DNA from: Ephemerocybe angulata
Taxonomy: Eukaryota > Basidiomycota > Agaricomycetes > Agaricales > Psathyrellaceae
Length of the DNA stretch: 64,000 nucleotides
Reading direction: 5' to 3'
Assembly: GCA_013368325.1 (NCBI GenBank)
Contig: JAACJK010000170.1
Span: 1-64,000 of the forward strand
Position numbers and translations under genes: made by a program. Below are positions 41,201-53,300 of the stretch, in pieces. The notes below the pieces were generated by a model. The model had not been told where the DNA came from and made no database searches. It saw only the letters and a list, made by a program, of their open reading frames with translations. Position 1 is the first letter of the stretch. Each line of letters opens with the position of its first letter.

Positions 41201-43124
41201 ACACGGTATGGGCGCTAGCTAACTAAGCGCCGAGTACCACCCACAACATGCCTGAGCTTTGGACGCTAAAGAACGGTTCTGATTAGAATAGGGGTCGAGG
41301 TCTACATCACATTACAGTGAAATATCCAAGAAATATCCTTTTCGTTCAAGCACCTGTGCCAAAACGCCCGAGCTTCGAGCTGCTTCAAGGTCCAGGCTTG
41401 GCAGTTCTCGATTTCCCGTGGTTACCCCTTCGAGATCAATTGGCGGGCTTCCCAGCTTCTAGGGTGGGGCCCTGAGAGACAATGCTACGATGAACTTAAG
41501 GGCCAGTGTGAGTAGTCTTGGCCCGCCTGTTGAAGGTTGTCGAACAGTGGCGAGTACAATATTTGACTTGCGGCAGCTATAGAATATAGGGTGGGCTCTA
41601 GAGCTCGAACGCTCGCCGCTTATCACTGAATGTCCTGATAAGGTAGGGATATGAAAACCCAATTCCTTTCATTGCTTCTCTATCTCCTCCTCCATCGGGA
41701 CACTGGCCTTATCAGGACAGGTACCGCCGATGTGTTGCCGGGAAAACTGCACAATCCTCGGGATAAGTCGATGTCGAGGCGGCTAAGAGGCGATATTACA
41801 TATATATCAGGTATTCTCGAACGTATTAGCAATCGTGTAAAAAGCTGTATATCTATATTGCACTCAGAGATCTTGTGTTTGTGGGCCTATCGCTGTCGTT
41901 GGCAACCCATGTCAATGCCGCCACGGCGACCACCAGTACAATCACGGCTGCCCCTGCCGCCTTAGTACGCTCTCCGGCGATTAGGACTGGTACGTAGAGT
42001 ATACATATCCATATGCTCGGACACTCACATCTGAAAAATTAAAACCAAACCGCCCTCAGAGCCCACCACCACTATCTGGCAGACGTCCGAAACGATTGCG
42101 TGCCCAACATGCGGGACTATGGTGTGGTCAATGCATTCAATCCCAGCCACGACATTGGCACCCGGTTCAACCAAATGTGCAAAATGCACATGCGCATATT
42201 GCCCAATAGCAGACTGCTACCCACCCGTTGTGAACGCGACGTTCTTCCAGGGAGAAGACGGTTGTAAAACTTGCACTTGTCGTCCCAACCGTATACGCCT
42301 CCGACATCTTCTTAACTTACATGTTTTAAACGTGTTTGAAAGATAGAGACGGCCATATACTCAAGGATAGCCCCCCATTTGAAGTAGGGAGCCATCTCCT
42401 GTCGATCACTGTCCCTCAATGTGCGGGGGTCGTGGGAAACCGTTTGTCATCAGGCTTTTACCATTCACTGCCAGGGTGAGTGTGTGTGTGTGTGGGCTTG
42501 AACCCGGACCATACCCTCAATATCAGTTGGGACCGTCCAGCATTGTAAGTAGACTTGAGTCGTTAGTGTCTGTAACCTTACATCGCCAGACTTTGTTGAC
42601 CTATTGAACACCAGAATGCTATTCTATTCATCCTTGCATGAGCAACCAGTTTTGACGACTATGGCCCACGGATCGAGCGCCACGGACGGGTTTTCTCCGA
42701 GTCATCTTGCAAAATCCTTCAAGCAATCAGGTTCTGTATCCTTGCAAGTACTCGAGGCATATCATCTGGTAAACTTGACGTCCAACATTTCCAACGAGTG
42801 CGGTTTGGGACACTGAATGCTCGGCCCTACTGGGCAGCGCCGTATCTGGCCAAAGCGATCCTAATCACCCCTTAGCCAGCCTTCCTAATGGCGATGCCTG
42901 AGAGAACAACATCTCCCATAGGCTCATGACTGACACGAGTTGTGTCTTCTTTCCGGTGTCTAACAGTTAAGTATGCTTCGAAGCACCTTCCGTAATGTCC
43001 GTGTGACATGGTCGACCGCGTCGTCCGGTCCCAGTGCCAGTTCGCTGGGTACTTAACCACTGGGGCGAGCCGAAGGAGCTTCACTTATCCATCTTACAGC
43101 ATCGTTGACCTTTCAAAGTACACT
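38268..43124. other. 4.9 kb between MFS genes, no firmly supported gene
   Basis: Features seen: four ATGGC repeats at about 38500, a 90-codon frame starting at ATG 38679 with no recognised domain, an imperfect inverted repeat around 41078-41165 (CCAGGGTGCACCAGGTTC and a diverged complement), a (TG)n run near 42480, and the small cysteine-rich candidate listed separately. No transposon protein was recognised. Confidence 0.5.
41875..42346 (+). CDS. Candidate small secreted cysteine-rich protein (partial model)
   Basis: A frame beginning around 41875 reads as a hydrophobic, signal-like segment (VFVGLSLSLATHVNAAT). It splices at 41990-42059 (GTACGT...CCTCAG) into an exon with eleven cysteines, several as C-x2-C or C-x-C (CPTC, CAKCTC, DGCKTCTC), ending at TAG 42344-42346. 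No ATG was found in frame upstream, so the first exon is unknown. Resembles small secreted cysteine-rich proteins in layout only. Confidence 0.33.
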
Positions 43125-45520
43125 ATGGCCGGATCACCCGCAGAACCGATTGACGAGCTCGAGAAGGGTGCTGCCGTCGAAGAGTTGTCACAGATGGCCT
43201 CGTCGACGAAGGAAATATCTGTAGAAGAGATCGACCCCGTCGCTGAAGCTCGCCTCCTGAGGAAGCTCGACTGGATCATCATGCCAATGTTCACAGCGAT
43301 ATGTGAGCCAAGCCCTTAATACCACGAAGGCATCTCTGACCAAGTCCTTGTCCCAGATGTTTGTAACTTTATTGATAGGTTCGTCTAGAGCTTTAAGTCG
43401 ATATAGCAGTTGAAAAGGGAACCAACATAACCAGAACATCTATTGGTGCGCGCTCCCCTCAGTATATCAAGCAGTCGGAGATCTAACGCCAACTGTACAG
43501 GAAACGCACGAGTTGCTGGTGAGATTCTATCAAACACACCGGCATGGGATCCAACTGACACCACCACACTCGCTGTAGGCCTCGAGACAGATCTCGGAAT
43601 GGAAGGATTTCAACTCAACTATGCATTGACAATATTCTATGTCTGCGTGAGTCGCTTCTACCCCCATGTTGAACTTTTTTCACCTGACCTATGAAAGTAC
43701 ATGCTTTCCGATATACCCTCCAACCTGCTGCTCAAGCGGTTCGGATCGAAGTGGCTTGCCTTTCTCGTTGTTGGTTTCGGAGTCATATCGATGGGATCAG
43801 CTTTCCTGACGAGCTATACTGGGCTGATCATCTCGCGTGTGTTTCTGGGCTTGATGGAAGGGGGGACGTTGGTGCGTCTCTTACCGTACTCTTCTCGGTC
43901 CTGGGGTCTGACCTATACTCCTGATTCCAGTCCGCCTTGGTCTACATCATATCTAGGGTAATCCCTTCCCAGTTCTCCCAACGCTACTACGCTAAAGACC
44001 AACACTCAGTACTATCGACGGCACGAAGTTGTCGTGAGGGTTGGAATTTTCTTCGGGCTTGGTCCAAGCGTATCTGGTGCATGTATGCGAGCTTCCCACT
44101 TTGACAAACCGAACAGTTTTGACTCGACCATACTCTGTAGTTGGAGGACTCCTCGCATCGGGGCTCCTGAAGGTCGCAGACATGGGACGTGTAAAAACGT
44201 GGAGAAAGGTGTGTTTTTCCCATCCTTCTTTTAGTCGATGCTCATTCGAGCTACTCAGATATTCCTCGTTGAAGGCAGGTCTATCTTCCTGCGTCTCCTG
44301 GAAGCAGGAGTCTCATGACAACTGACAGGTATCATCACGACGATCTTCGGGATCATCCTCTTCTTCATTGTACCAGAGGATCCAAGCAAGTCGAAGCTCC
44401 TAACCGAAGCGGAGAGAAAGTTGGCCATCGCCCGGATCGAGGCTGATCAAGTTGTTAAAAATCAGGGTAAGAAGGAAGAAACAACGTGGAGGCTAGTCTA
44501 TCGTTCGTTCAGTTTCATTGTGAGTTCTTGAGTTGATATAACTTTGAGAAGCTCGTTCAACGGCCTCCGGCTCTACTTTCAGACTGTCGCGTGTACGTTC
44601 GGCTTTATCATTATTAACATGTCGTTCCAGGGCTTGAGCCTCTTCCTCCCATCTGTGATCAGGTCTCGTGCGTAGTCTCCACCCCTGCTCAGCTTCGTAG
44701 TGCTAACGTTGGAAGGATCGCAGTCGGAAATTACAGTGAGTACTGGAGTCTGGGAGGCATTCGCACTTTGGACCGCAGCTGACTTCTATCCCAGCAACGG
44801 TCGAAGTACAGCTGCGCACAGTCCCACCTTATCTCGTAAGCGCCTTATGGGCAGTTGGGAATGCTTGGATTAGCGCCCGCATTCGCCGGCGGTGGCTTCC
44901 TCTTCTGTGGAACACGCTTTTCGGTGTTATCGGCTATGCTATTTCTATTTCCACCCAAAACGCTCATGCGAGGTAAGCGCCTATTCCAACTTATCTAGAA
45001 GAGAACGAGCTGACCTTCCCGAACAAGGTACGCAGCCTGCTTCTTGATTATTATCGCCGGAGCGGTCGTTGGACCAATGGTATGATAATGTTTCTCTTCG
45101 CTTGTGCGTACCGAGAATTCACGACTTGTAGTGGGTAATCTGGGGAACGGATAACGCCGCACCCGATACCATGAGGGCAGTTGTCTCTGGTGCTATCCCG
45201 GGCGTTGGGGCGATTGGCGCAGTCATGGCGTGAGTGTTATTCTACTCCCCCAAGGATTCCAAACCCACTGACATGACCTTGCTACTTTTAGGGTATGGAC
45301 GTACGTCCCGACCGACGCGCCGCACTATCGAAGGGGTAACCTTGGGAATCTGTCCACGATGTCGTTCATGACTGTTCTCATTGTTATCATCGCTCTCTAC
45401 ATCCGGAATGAGAACCAGAAGCGTGAACGGGGCGAGCGGGACGGTAGGCTGGTAGGGAAAACGGAGAAGGAGCTTCAGGACTTGGGCTACCTCCATCCAC
45501 AATTCAGATACCAAATATGA
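43125..45520 (+). CDS. MFS transporter, allantoate/nicotinate permease (Dal5-like) family (2)
   Basis: Tandem paralogue of the gene at 35808 with the same exon order, starting at ATG 43125 (MAGSPAEPIDELEKG) and ending at TGA 45518-45520 (HPQFRYQI). Motifs: LLRKLDWIIMPMFTAI; VCNFIDR; NARVAG; GLETDLGMEGF; SDIPSNLLLKRFGSKWLAF; RVFLGLMEGGTL; YYRRHEVVVRVGIFFGLG; VPEDPSKSK; SFQGLSLFLPSVIRS; WGTDNAAPDTM. One intron (44275-44328) appears to use a GC donor (GAAG|GCAGGT...CTGACAG) where the paralogue has GT. The frame stays open throughout, so it is probably functional. Confidence 0.85.
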
Positions 45521-45794
45521 TGTCGAAGTGCCCAACTCATGTATACTCATCCCAGATTCGTACCGCATTGAAATGGTTTGCTACCTCCGAGACCGAGCAC
45601 ATGACCAACGATATCTGGTTCGAATCTCCCATTGGTGGATGCGCAGATACATTCGCCATCTTCTTTTCGGGGTCCGCCTCCTTCAGCAATGTGGATTGTT
45701 ATCTGAGCGTGTCTTGGCAATCTTGAGGATTGATTCAATACCATGGTCTGTCGGAAATCTATTTTCATTCATCCGGCGTAACGCTCACAGAGAC

Positions 45795-46770
45795 CTCAAG
45801 ACTTGCGTGTGCACACTATGCTTCGTTATGATTAGTACGTCGTTCCAAGGGTTGAGTCTGTTCCTTCCTTCAGTTATCCGAACACGTGCGTCCCTTCTGC
45901 CCCTCGGCTCAACCGCCGCGTATGCTAACGAATATGTATTATGCACAGTTGGAACATATTGTAAGTTACTGTAAATACAGGGAAGACAATGGCCACACAG
46001 CTCACGCACTACTCCTAAGCGACGATCGAGGTGCAACTTCGAAGTGTACCTCCATACGTAGCGAGCGCAGCATGGGTCGTCGCGAACGCTTACCTCAGTT
46101 CTCGAATTCGCATGCGTTTCCTCCCTCTCCTCTACAACATCGTTTTAGCAGTGATAGGGTACGCAATCTCTGTGGCGACGAGGAATCCGCAAGCTCGGTA
46201 CGTCGTAGCTGCCATGCAGCTATGGATGAATGTTCTTAGAACACAAAAGTTACGCCGCATGCTTCCTGAATATCATGGCTGGCTCCGTTGTCGGAACGAT
46301 GGTGCGCCACCTGTCCAAGACCTTGTAGCCTCCGCTAAGGACTAACGATACACATACCCACAGCTCGTCATATGGGGTACTGATAACGCAGCTCCAGATA
46401 CGATGAGAGTCGTCGTTACAGCGGCGATTCCAGGAATAGGCGCCTTGGGCTCAGTCATGGGGTGCGTACTACCAGCCCCTCTTTGACGTAGGGATTTCCG
46501 GGCTGATCGACGTCCACTCCGTATTTTCGGCCTTTACAGGGATGATGGACGTACGTCGCCACAGGCGCCCCTGATTATCGGCGAGGGAACTTGGGCAATT
46601 TGGCGACGACCAGCACGATCACTGTCTTGGTCGCCCTCACTGCTGTCTATATCCGTTGGGAGAATGCGAAGCGGGCGAGGGGCGAAAGAGACTGTCGCTT
46701 GGTGGGAAAGACTGAGGAAGAGATGCGCAATTTGGGATATCGACATCCTCGGTTTAGATATCAAATATGA
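45795..46770 (+). pseudogene. 3' half of a third MFS transporter copy
   Basis: Directly behind the second transporter. It retains only the C-terminal six-helix part: ISTSFQGLSLFLPSVIRT (from about 45830), VQLRSVPPYVASA and SSRIRMRFLPLLYN (46031-46130), WGTDNAAPDTMR (46373-46405) and the tail PRFRYQI to TGA 46768-46770. No N-terminal helices are present. In the penultimate exon the sequence before WTYV has two extra bases relative to its paralogues, shifting the frame. A decayed duplicate. Confidence 0.8.
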
Positions 46771-47269
46771 GTTCAAAGCTCCACATACTCAGGAGTTTGT
46801 CATGTAATCACCGAGGCCTCCGGCATGTTTGGGCGCTTAATCCGTCCTCTTGGCGCTTACGTTGCCTGACATATCCGATGATCACGTCCCTAGGTTGTAC
46901 CCCTTTGCCCTCCGATGGCCCCTGGTAAAATACCTACAGCCTGATATAGAAAGGTCTGCCTTGAGCTACAGGAGTATCAGAATGATATCTATCCTGCCAT
47001 TAGGTATGTTATACATCAAGTGATAGAACTTCAGAGAGTTGGTGTTCAATACAACTTTTGAAACACTCGACTAAAGGTGCTTTCATTCTTCATTAAGCCA
47101 ACACGTAACGAGATTGGACAATGTGGCCAGTCATAACACAGGATGGGAATCTGACAAAAGGCATCTTTCGTTCATAGTGTGTGTGTTCCGTGATCATATC
47201 ACTTTAGAACACGAGCAACGGTGAGCACGGTGTCCATCAAAGCAAACCCGTATCAGTCGTTGCCTCCTC
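46771..47269. other. Intergenic, nothing recognised
   Basis: Lies between the MFS fragment and the end of the third DUF6533 gene. No open frame or repeat of note. Confidence 0.6.
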
Positions 47270-48858
47270 TCAGTGCCAGGTTAGCTCGACGTCCCTCGTC
47301 GATTTGGAGTGTGTCTTCGTGTGGCCATGCGTGCCAATTCGCGACTCCCCTCGGTAGTATGCCGACGTCCGGTTTGTTGCTGGAAGGCGATATTCCTCTG
47401 CGGCATCTCGGAGGTTCAGAACCAGTCTTGATATCATAAGGCTCGTAATTCTATCAACGGTGTCTCAGTGACTCGGCGGTGTGGATTACGTAGAAATTGG
47501 GGTACTCACAGCGTACTGAAACTCGCGTTGATAACTTTGATGTCTTCTGGTGCGAACTATATTGGGGGGAAGAGTCAGCTGCGAGCAGTGACTTGGGATG
47601 CGCTCTGACGTACAAAGACCATGAATACAGTAACAACGTTTGCTGCGAATATTATAGCGAAGTATATTACACCTAGAGTTAGGGCTCAACATCAGAAATA
47701 AGTGGGTCGTTGTTACAGTAGTTCCCTTACCATCTCGTATAATTAAGTGTAGAAGGGTAACCTTCTTTCGTTGCTGAAGACGGTAGTAGACGGTGGTCCT
47801 ACCCAACGTCAACACGAACATCATGGTATCTAGGAGATATTCAATCGCCAATCAGAAAAGGGTGCTTAACGGGGGGCGTACCGAAGGCCAACTCTGCCAT
47901 CCATGTAAACGCAAATCGACTGCCCATCCGTAAAACGCGGTGAGTCCAAGCAACGCCTTGTTGGCATGTTAGAGAACGTACGTATGATTCTTTCCAATAA
48001 GGATGCACCCGACGACCTCTGAAAGGCGGCCAGATCAGTATTGAATCAGCTGGTGTCCTTGAAGCATGGCGTACGATCAGGCAGCTCGAGAGCGACTCCG
48101 TCGGTGAAAGCCCACTAACAGGCGAGATGGTCGTCAAAATCGACCTGACACAATCATTCCAAGGCACTCACAATCTTGATCGTGATTTCAGCGACTAGTA
48201 GTGCCGCTCCGAGGGCCATTATTGCTCGATTGGCAGAGTAAAGTGCATAGAGCCGCATGAGGAAAATCACTTGTCTCGGACTGTCATTTAATCGTTGTAG
48301 GAAGATTCTTGGGAGTGTAATCACCTCCAATGACAAACGAAGTAACAACCTTCAAAGCCTCCGGAAACAGGATATATCGATTGCAGACATCGTCGTTCCA
48401 TCGCTGATGGAAAGCTTATGTCGGGTTTAGCGGGCAGAACCAAGCACAATTGACGCCGGACTTACAGACGATGATGACTATGTATCCAAGTGGCGACAGA
48501 TATCGATTCTGTTGCCAGGGAGGAGGTTGTGAGTGTGAGGTTCGCGAGGGGACCAGGCGACGTACCAAGGCCCAGAGGAGGGTTATCCAGGTGTACCGAG
48601 GCTTCATCCATATGCTTTCTACCTCCCGACCAAAGGTCAGTAAGATATCGTAGAAGAGCATGACTGATGGGATAGAGTTAGAGGTGGAAAATGCCTGATA
48701 TGGGCGAATGACTCGCCACATGAAGCGAGGGAGTACATCTTCGCCGCCATCCTGTGATCACAAGAGTAAACGGGCTTGGGCATCTAAGAGGGGGCTGAGG
48801 CTCACAGATAGTACGCGACCCGCTCGAGATCATGTTGAGATATTGGCGGCGAAGCCAT
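47270..48858 (-). CDS. DUF6533 family integral membrane protein (3)
   Basis: ATG 48858-48856 (MASPPISQHDLERVAYY). The next exons encode SVMLFYDILLTFGREVESIW (the DUF6533 signature, about 48660-48600) and, after an intron, NRYLSPLGYIVIIV. RQVIFLMRLYALYSANRAIMAL with a following helix lies at about 48275-48165, and IEYLLDTMMFVLTLGRTTVYYR with LLHLIIRDG at 47850-47720. A C-terminal APEDIKVINASFSTL then splices to LVLNLRDAAEEY and ends at TGA 47272-47270. These are classic positions of the family. Less similar to genes 1 and 2 than those are to each other. Function unknown. Confidence 0.75.
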
Positions 48859-48869
48859 CGTAGCACTCG

Positions 48870-49965
48870 GAGCCCCAGCTCCAGAAAAGGTGATAAAGAG
48901 GTATACAGATGAGCTAAGGCTCCTTCTCATATTAGTACCTCAGCTACTACTAGATCATTACCCAAACTCCCTTCAAACTCCCTGGCTGCCCCGCTATAGG
49001 CAATTTGACACTCATCGGGTGAACACAGTCAGGGCCCACAATGAGGCACCAATATCATGATCATATGCATATCATTTCATCCCGCCCGATATAGGGCGGT
49101 ACACCACATATTTACACAGGTGCCGGAGACCGCTCGCGAGGCGTGGTTGGATTGGTATTTGAAACCATGTACGTCCGACCCCAGAACATTGCATTGGAGG
49201 TAGTTTCATCACCATGCGCCTTGACGCAGGCATGAGTCCCAGCGCAGAGCGCCAACTGCCTCGAGCTCCTGCTACACTTGCACACATATGTTTGCGTACC
49301 GGGCGGATTAAGCGCCCATGTTCGAAGCACCCTTCCCTCGTGTCTTTCCATGTTGTTCTTTAAGTTGTTGCGGAGCGATAGGTGGCCACATCGACCATGA
49401 AGTTCATCTCCTAGTGACAAGCGCCCGTGCATCCCACCTTCGCACCCATTGGCACCGCCGTTCATCATCGTTCCATGCTCCGAGGACGACGGTTCCCATC
49501 CTTTGTGGGCCTCTTCCTCACCAGCATTTCTAGATAGCGATTGAACAATGGCTCGGGGTGTGTAGGGTGCATGTTGCCTTCCGAGCGTTATGAAACGAGC
49601 TGTGAAGCCGTCCTGGCGCTTGGCACGTCAGAACTGTGAAGTTAAGAAAACGTGTACGTACTCAGTGCTCACCCCAATGTATTCATCCTGTGTCGTCGAT
49701 CGTGACGAAACATACCTCTGCCATGGCGTCTTCCCTGGCCCTTGCAGGAAGCAGGCTGGGATCATGATGTGCAGGGAATTCGCGAATGTTTGCTGACATT
49801 CAGCGTTTGGGGCACCAATCAGGATCGGTCGGAAACATATTCGAAAACGGACAAACCGGCCAATTTATGGAGGCCGCTCCGATTATCTCCCCGGCTATTT
49901 GTAACGATGCGGGGATTGTGGGGTAAATATTGGGCGGGCGGGTTCTATTGTCCTGGATCAACCGG
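48870..49965. other. 1.1 kb without a supported gene, left flank of the large transposon
   Basis: Only short frames in both directions; no domain or repeat recognised. The target duplication of the transposon starts at 49966. Confidence 0.55.
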
Positions 49966-50009
49966 AGGTCAGAAGGACCCCTGAATATACCCTGTGAACT
50001 CAGATCCCC

Positions 50010-50149
50010 GACCAGACAGAAGCGGCCGTAGGCCGCGGACTCAGAGGTCCCCGACCAGACAAATTTGGGACTTTTGGGTCCCCGGAGTCAGATTTTTCGA
50101 CCAGACACGAACAGGAATTGATGAGGCAACATAGATCCCCGACCAGACA
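50010..50149 (+). repeat. Left subterminal GACCAGACA repeats (four copies)
   Basis: GACCAGACA at 50010-50018, 50053-50061, 50099-50107 and 50141-50149, mostly within GATCCCCGACCAGACA. All are in plus orientation and are probable transposase-binding sites by analogy with other DNA transposons. A tRNA-like GGTTCGAACCCC follows near 50200. Confidence 0.75.
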
Positions 50150-50382
50150 GATTGTGGAGTGGTAGCGAGGCCTGTCGAGGCGAAGCGTGGTGAAGCCCTT
50201 GGTTCGAACCCCGGTCAATCGATAATACTTTTTTGGTAGTGAATGCAATGGCTTTTGTTTGGCGCGAGCGATCACATTTTGAGGGGGATGATTTTTCAGA
50301 CCGACGCATTCTGATCGGCCCATCTCTCCTATCCAATCTACTCTACCAGCCTCAGCATCACTATTCACTGTTTAACGAGTCG

Positions 50383-53300
50383 ATGGACGACATTGACATC
50401 GCTTCGGAACTGGACCCCGATAAAGTGTTCAACGAAAAGGAGTGGATTGAAGTGAAGGCTACATATCCAGAAGTTGCGCCAATCTATCTATCCGATGCAA
50501 GGGCAAAAACACTCGCCATTCCGGAACACCTGGAAGAACGATTCCTTACCGGCAACGAAGCTGTTGAAGACTTGCGCCAATATTCTACCCCTCCCCAGTC
50601 TGGCGAACTATTGTACACCCCGATTCCCACCTGGTTCAGCAAGGATCCACCGACCGTCACGGACGCCGACATCTTCTTTTCGAAGTCAATCCCATCTCCG
50701 GACCACGTAAAGCTGCTGGACGAGGCATATGGGCAGGCCTGGCTAGACGGAGCGAAGTCAATCATAGATCGGCGAGCTGTCAACACAACGGAACGCTTAC
50801 CGGTATGGGCCATATCAGTCTGGAAGGTCTTGCTCGGTATCAAGGGAGCCCAGCGCGAGTGGAACCGGGCGTTGAAGTGGTTGGAAAGTGGGGAAAAGAG
50901 AGCATTGCGGGTCGGAAACATGGATTTGCTGGAGAAGGTGAAAGAAGTCAGGTCCCTCGCAATGAAACTGCCGTATGAAAAGAAGACGACGTACCTCAGA
51001 GGATCAGCAACAACGAAGCACCTCGTGCATTTCTTGGGCACACAGCTGCTCACCGACGACCACATCAATATTATGATGCACGTCTTGGCAGAAGAGGTTG
51101 TACCGAATGGTGACAGTCAGTCTGGCGAGGATCGAGCGCACCGGAAAGTGCTCGTAGCACCACTCCACTTCTCGAACGAAGTCTATCGGCTCAAGAACAA
51201 GCTCAAGCTTCCCGAGGCGCAGTGGAAACGAACACTCCTCTCGCGCTACGCAAATCGGGTGAATGAAGAAGGTGTCGACGCACTTTACTTCCCTATCCAT
51301 ATCAACCGAAACCACTGGATCGCTGGCGAGATCGACTTCAAGCGGAATACTATATCATACGGTAAGTGTGTATCATCATAATAATGTGGGACATACTCAC
51401 CTTGACCCATAGGCGACTCAATACGGCTCGAATCTTCGGAGTACATCCCACACAAGTTTCACGAGAACCTCCGCCGTTGGACCCGTCGCGCTTTTGGGAA
51501 GAACTTCACTTGCGAAGGGAATGCGCTGCAGCATGCTCTTCAAGACGACGAGTACTCCTGTGGCATAGTAACAGCAAATACTATTGAGCACGCTATTCAT
51601 AACGACACACCTTTATGGTCCCCGGACAATGCATCGGCATCGCGCGTGGACTGGTTCATCCGAATTGTGCACAATCTGAATGGTACTGAATGGGTGAGTA
51701 TTTGTATTGATAATCTGGACCATGGACTCACCGTTCACTAGGTTCGCAAACCAGGTGTCGAGGTTCCAGCAGAGAAACTGGCCGCCGTACGTGAAGAAAT
51801 GAAAGCATCAATCTCGACGCCCGAAACTGATTACAACTTCCCGGACCATGCTGAGGCGGTTCTCTACGAGATCTTGAAGAATCTGGACGACGCCGGCAGC
51901 ACAGAATTAGATACGGCGGAAGAAACGGCAAAGATGGGCATACCTTCGAGTTCTAGGCGAAGGATGGACATCTCCGAGTTGTTGAATCCAGCGGGCGACA
52001 CCAGTTCCGATGGTGCCGAGTCCGATGCAGGCTCAGTATCCTCTCTCACAACGGAACCAGAGGAGCTCTCCGATCCAACGGCGGGCGCGAAACGACCAGC
52101 TTCTGCTCTAGGTGACAGCCCAGAGACTTCGAGGGCAACCCAGGTGTCGAAGCGGCCATCAGTTTATCTTGGAGAGGATATTGAGGCGGAATTGAGGGCG
52201 GCAGAGGATTTGGGAGGCGACATTGAGGCAGAGTTGAGGGAACAGGAGAAGAGGGCGCAGTCTAGTCAGAAGAAGTCAGCGAAGAATGCGAAGAAGCTGC
52301 GGGAAGAATACGAAAAAGGTGTTCTCAAAATCGATGTGAAAGGCGAGAGCTATCTCGCCTGGTGCCAGAAGATCAAGGAAATCGACAAGAATGCAACGTT
52401 TGGAACTGAATACGCACAGCTTTTCCGCCCCGTCTGCTCGCGCTGTCAGGCAGTTGCCCCATACAAGGAACCCTACGATTCAACACGCTTTCGCTCCCAC
52501 TACGATACCTGCACCGGAAAGCAACGCAAGACCCCGAAATCATTCAAAGGTCCGAATCTTCTCGCCAAGTTCGGGTTTGGAAAGAAGGCGAAGTCCACAA
52601 CGGAGGATGTCGACGATCCGAGTCCATCGCCGCCGTCTCCACCACCTGAACCTCGCATAATGCCCTGCCCTGGTCTAACCGCCCTTGAAGACAAGCGCAT
52701 CCCGGTGTACCTCCATCGAACGCCGGCTCCGGGTGGTGGTGCTCGTGCTGTGTGGCGGATTGCGAAGGAAAAGTTCAAGAAACTGTTTTCAGAGTTGAAG
52801 GAGGGTCAGAAGGATGTCGTCCTGGACACACAGTATCACGAACACAAGTGGAAGAACGATCACTACAAAGTGCGCGTCTTCTCAGCTTCGTGCGAAAAAG
52901 AGGTCCAAATAGTCAACGACAAGCGCCCGCACCCTTGCGCTCAGTGCAACGTCGTCTTCAAGAGTAAAGCGTTCAAGACCGCCATTGGCAAACCCAACCC
53001 CGAGGCTAAGAATAAGAAGCACACCCCGTACGCGTTTCGAAATGAGTTATTAGGGAAGCTCTATGCAGAGGTTGAGGGTCTGCAAGATATCTTTGAGGCT
53101 GTATGTTTCTTTTCTACGAAGGCGTGTGGACAATTCGCTTACTGTGATACTTATCCTCGCAGCCATCTTCAGAACCCTGCATTCAGATTGCGAAGCGTTA
53201 TCTACGCGGTGAAATGAAGGATAAAGAAGTGTTCAATGGACTTATGGCGGCAATGGCGACCGAGCAGGCAAGGAAAGCGGATGGCAAAGGGAATCAGAAC

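Noticed and set aside
50155..50220. tRNA gene around GGTTCGAACCCC
   Set aside because: The B box is good, but no acceptor stem or full cloverleaf can be drawn, and it sits inside the transposon 5' region. Kept only as tRNA-like.
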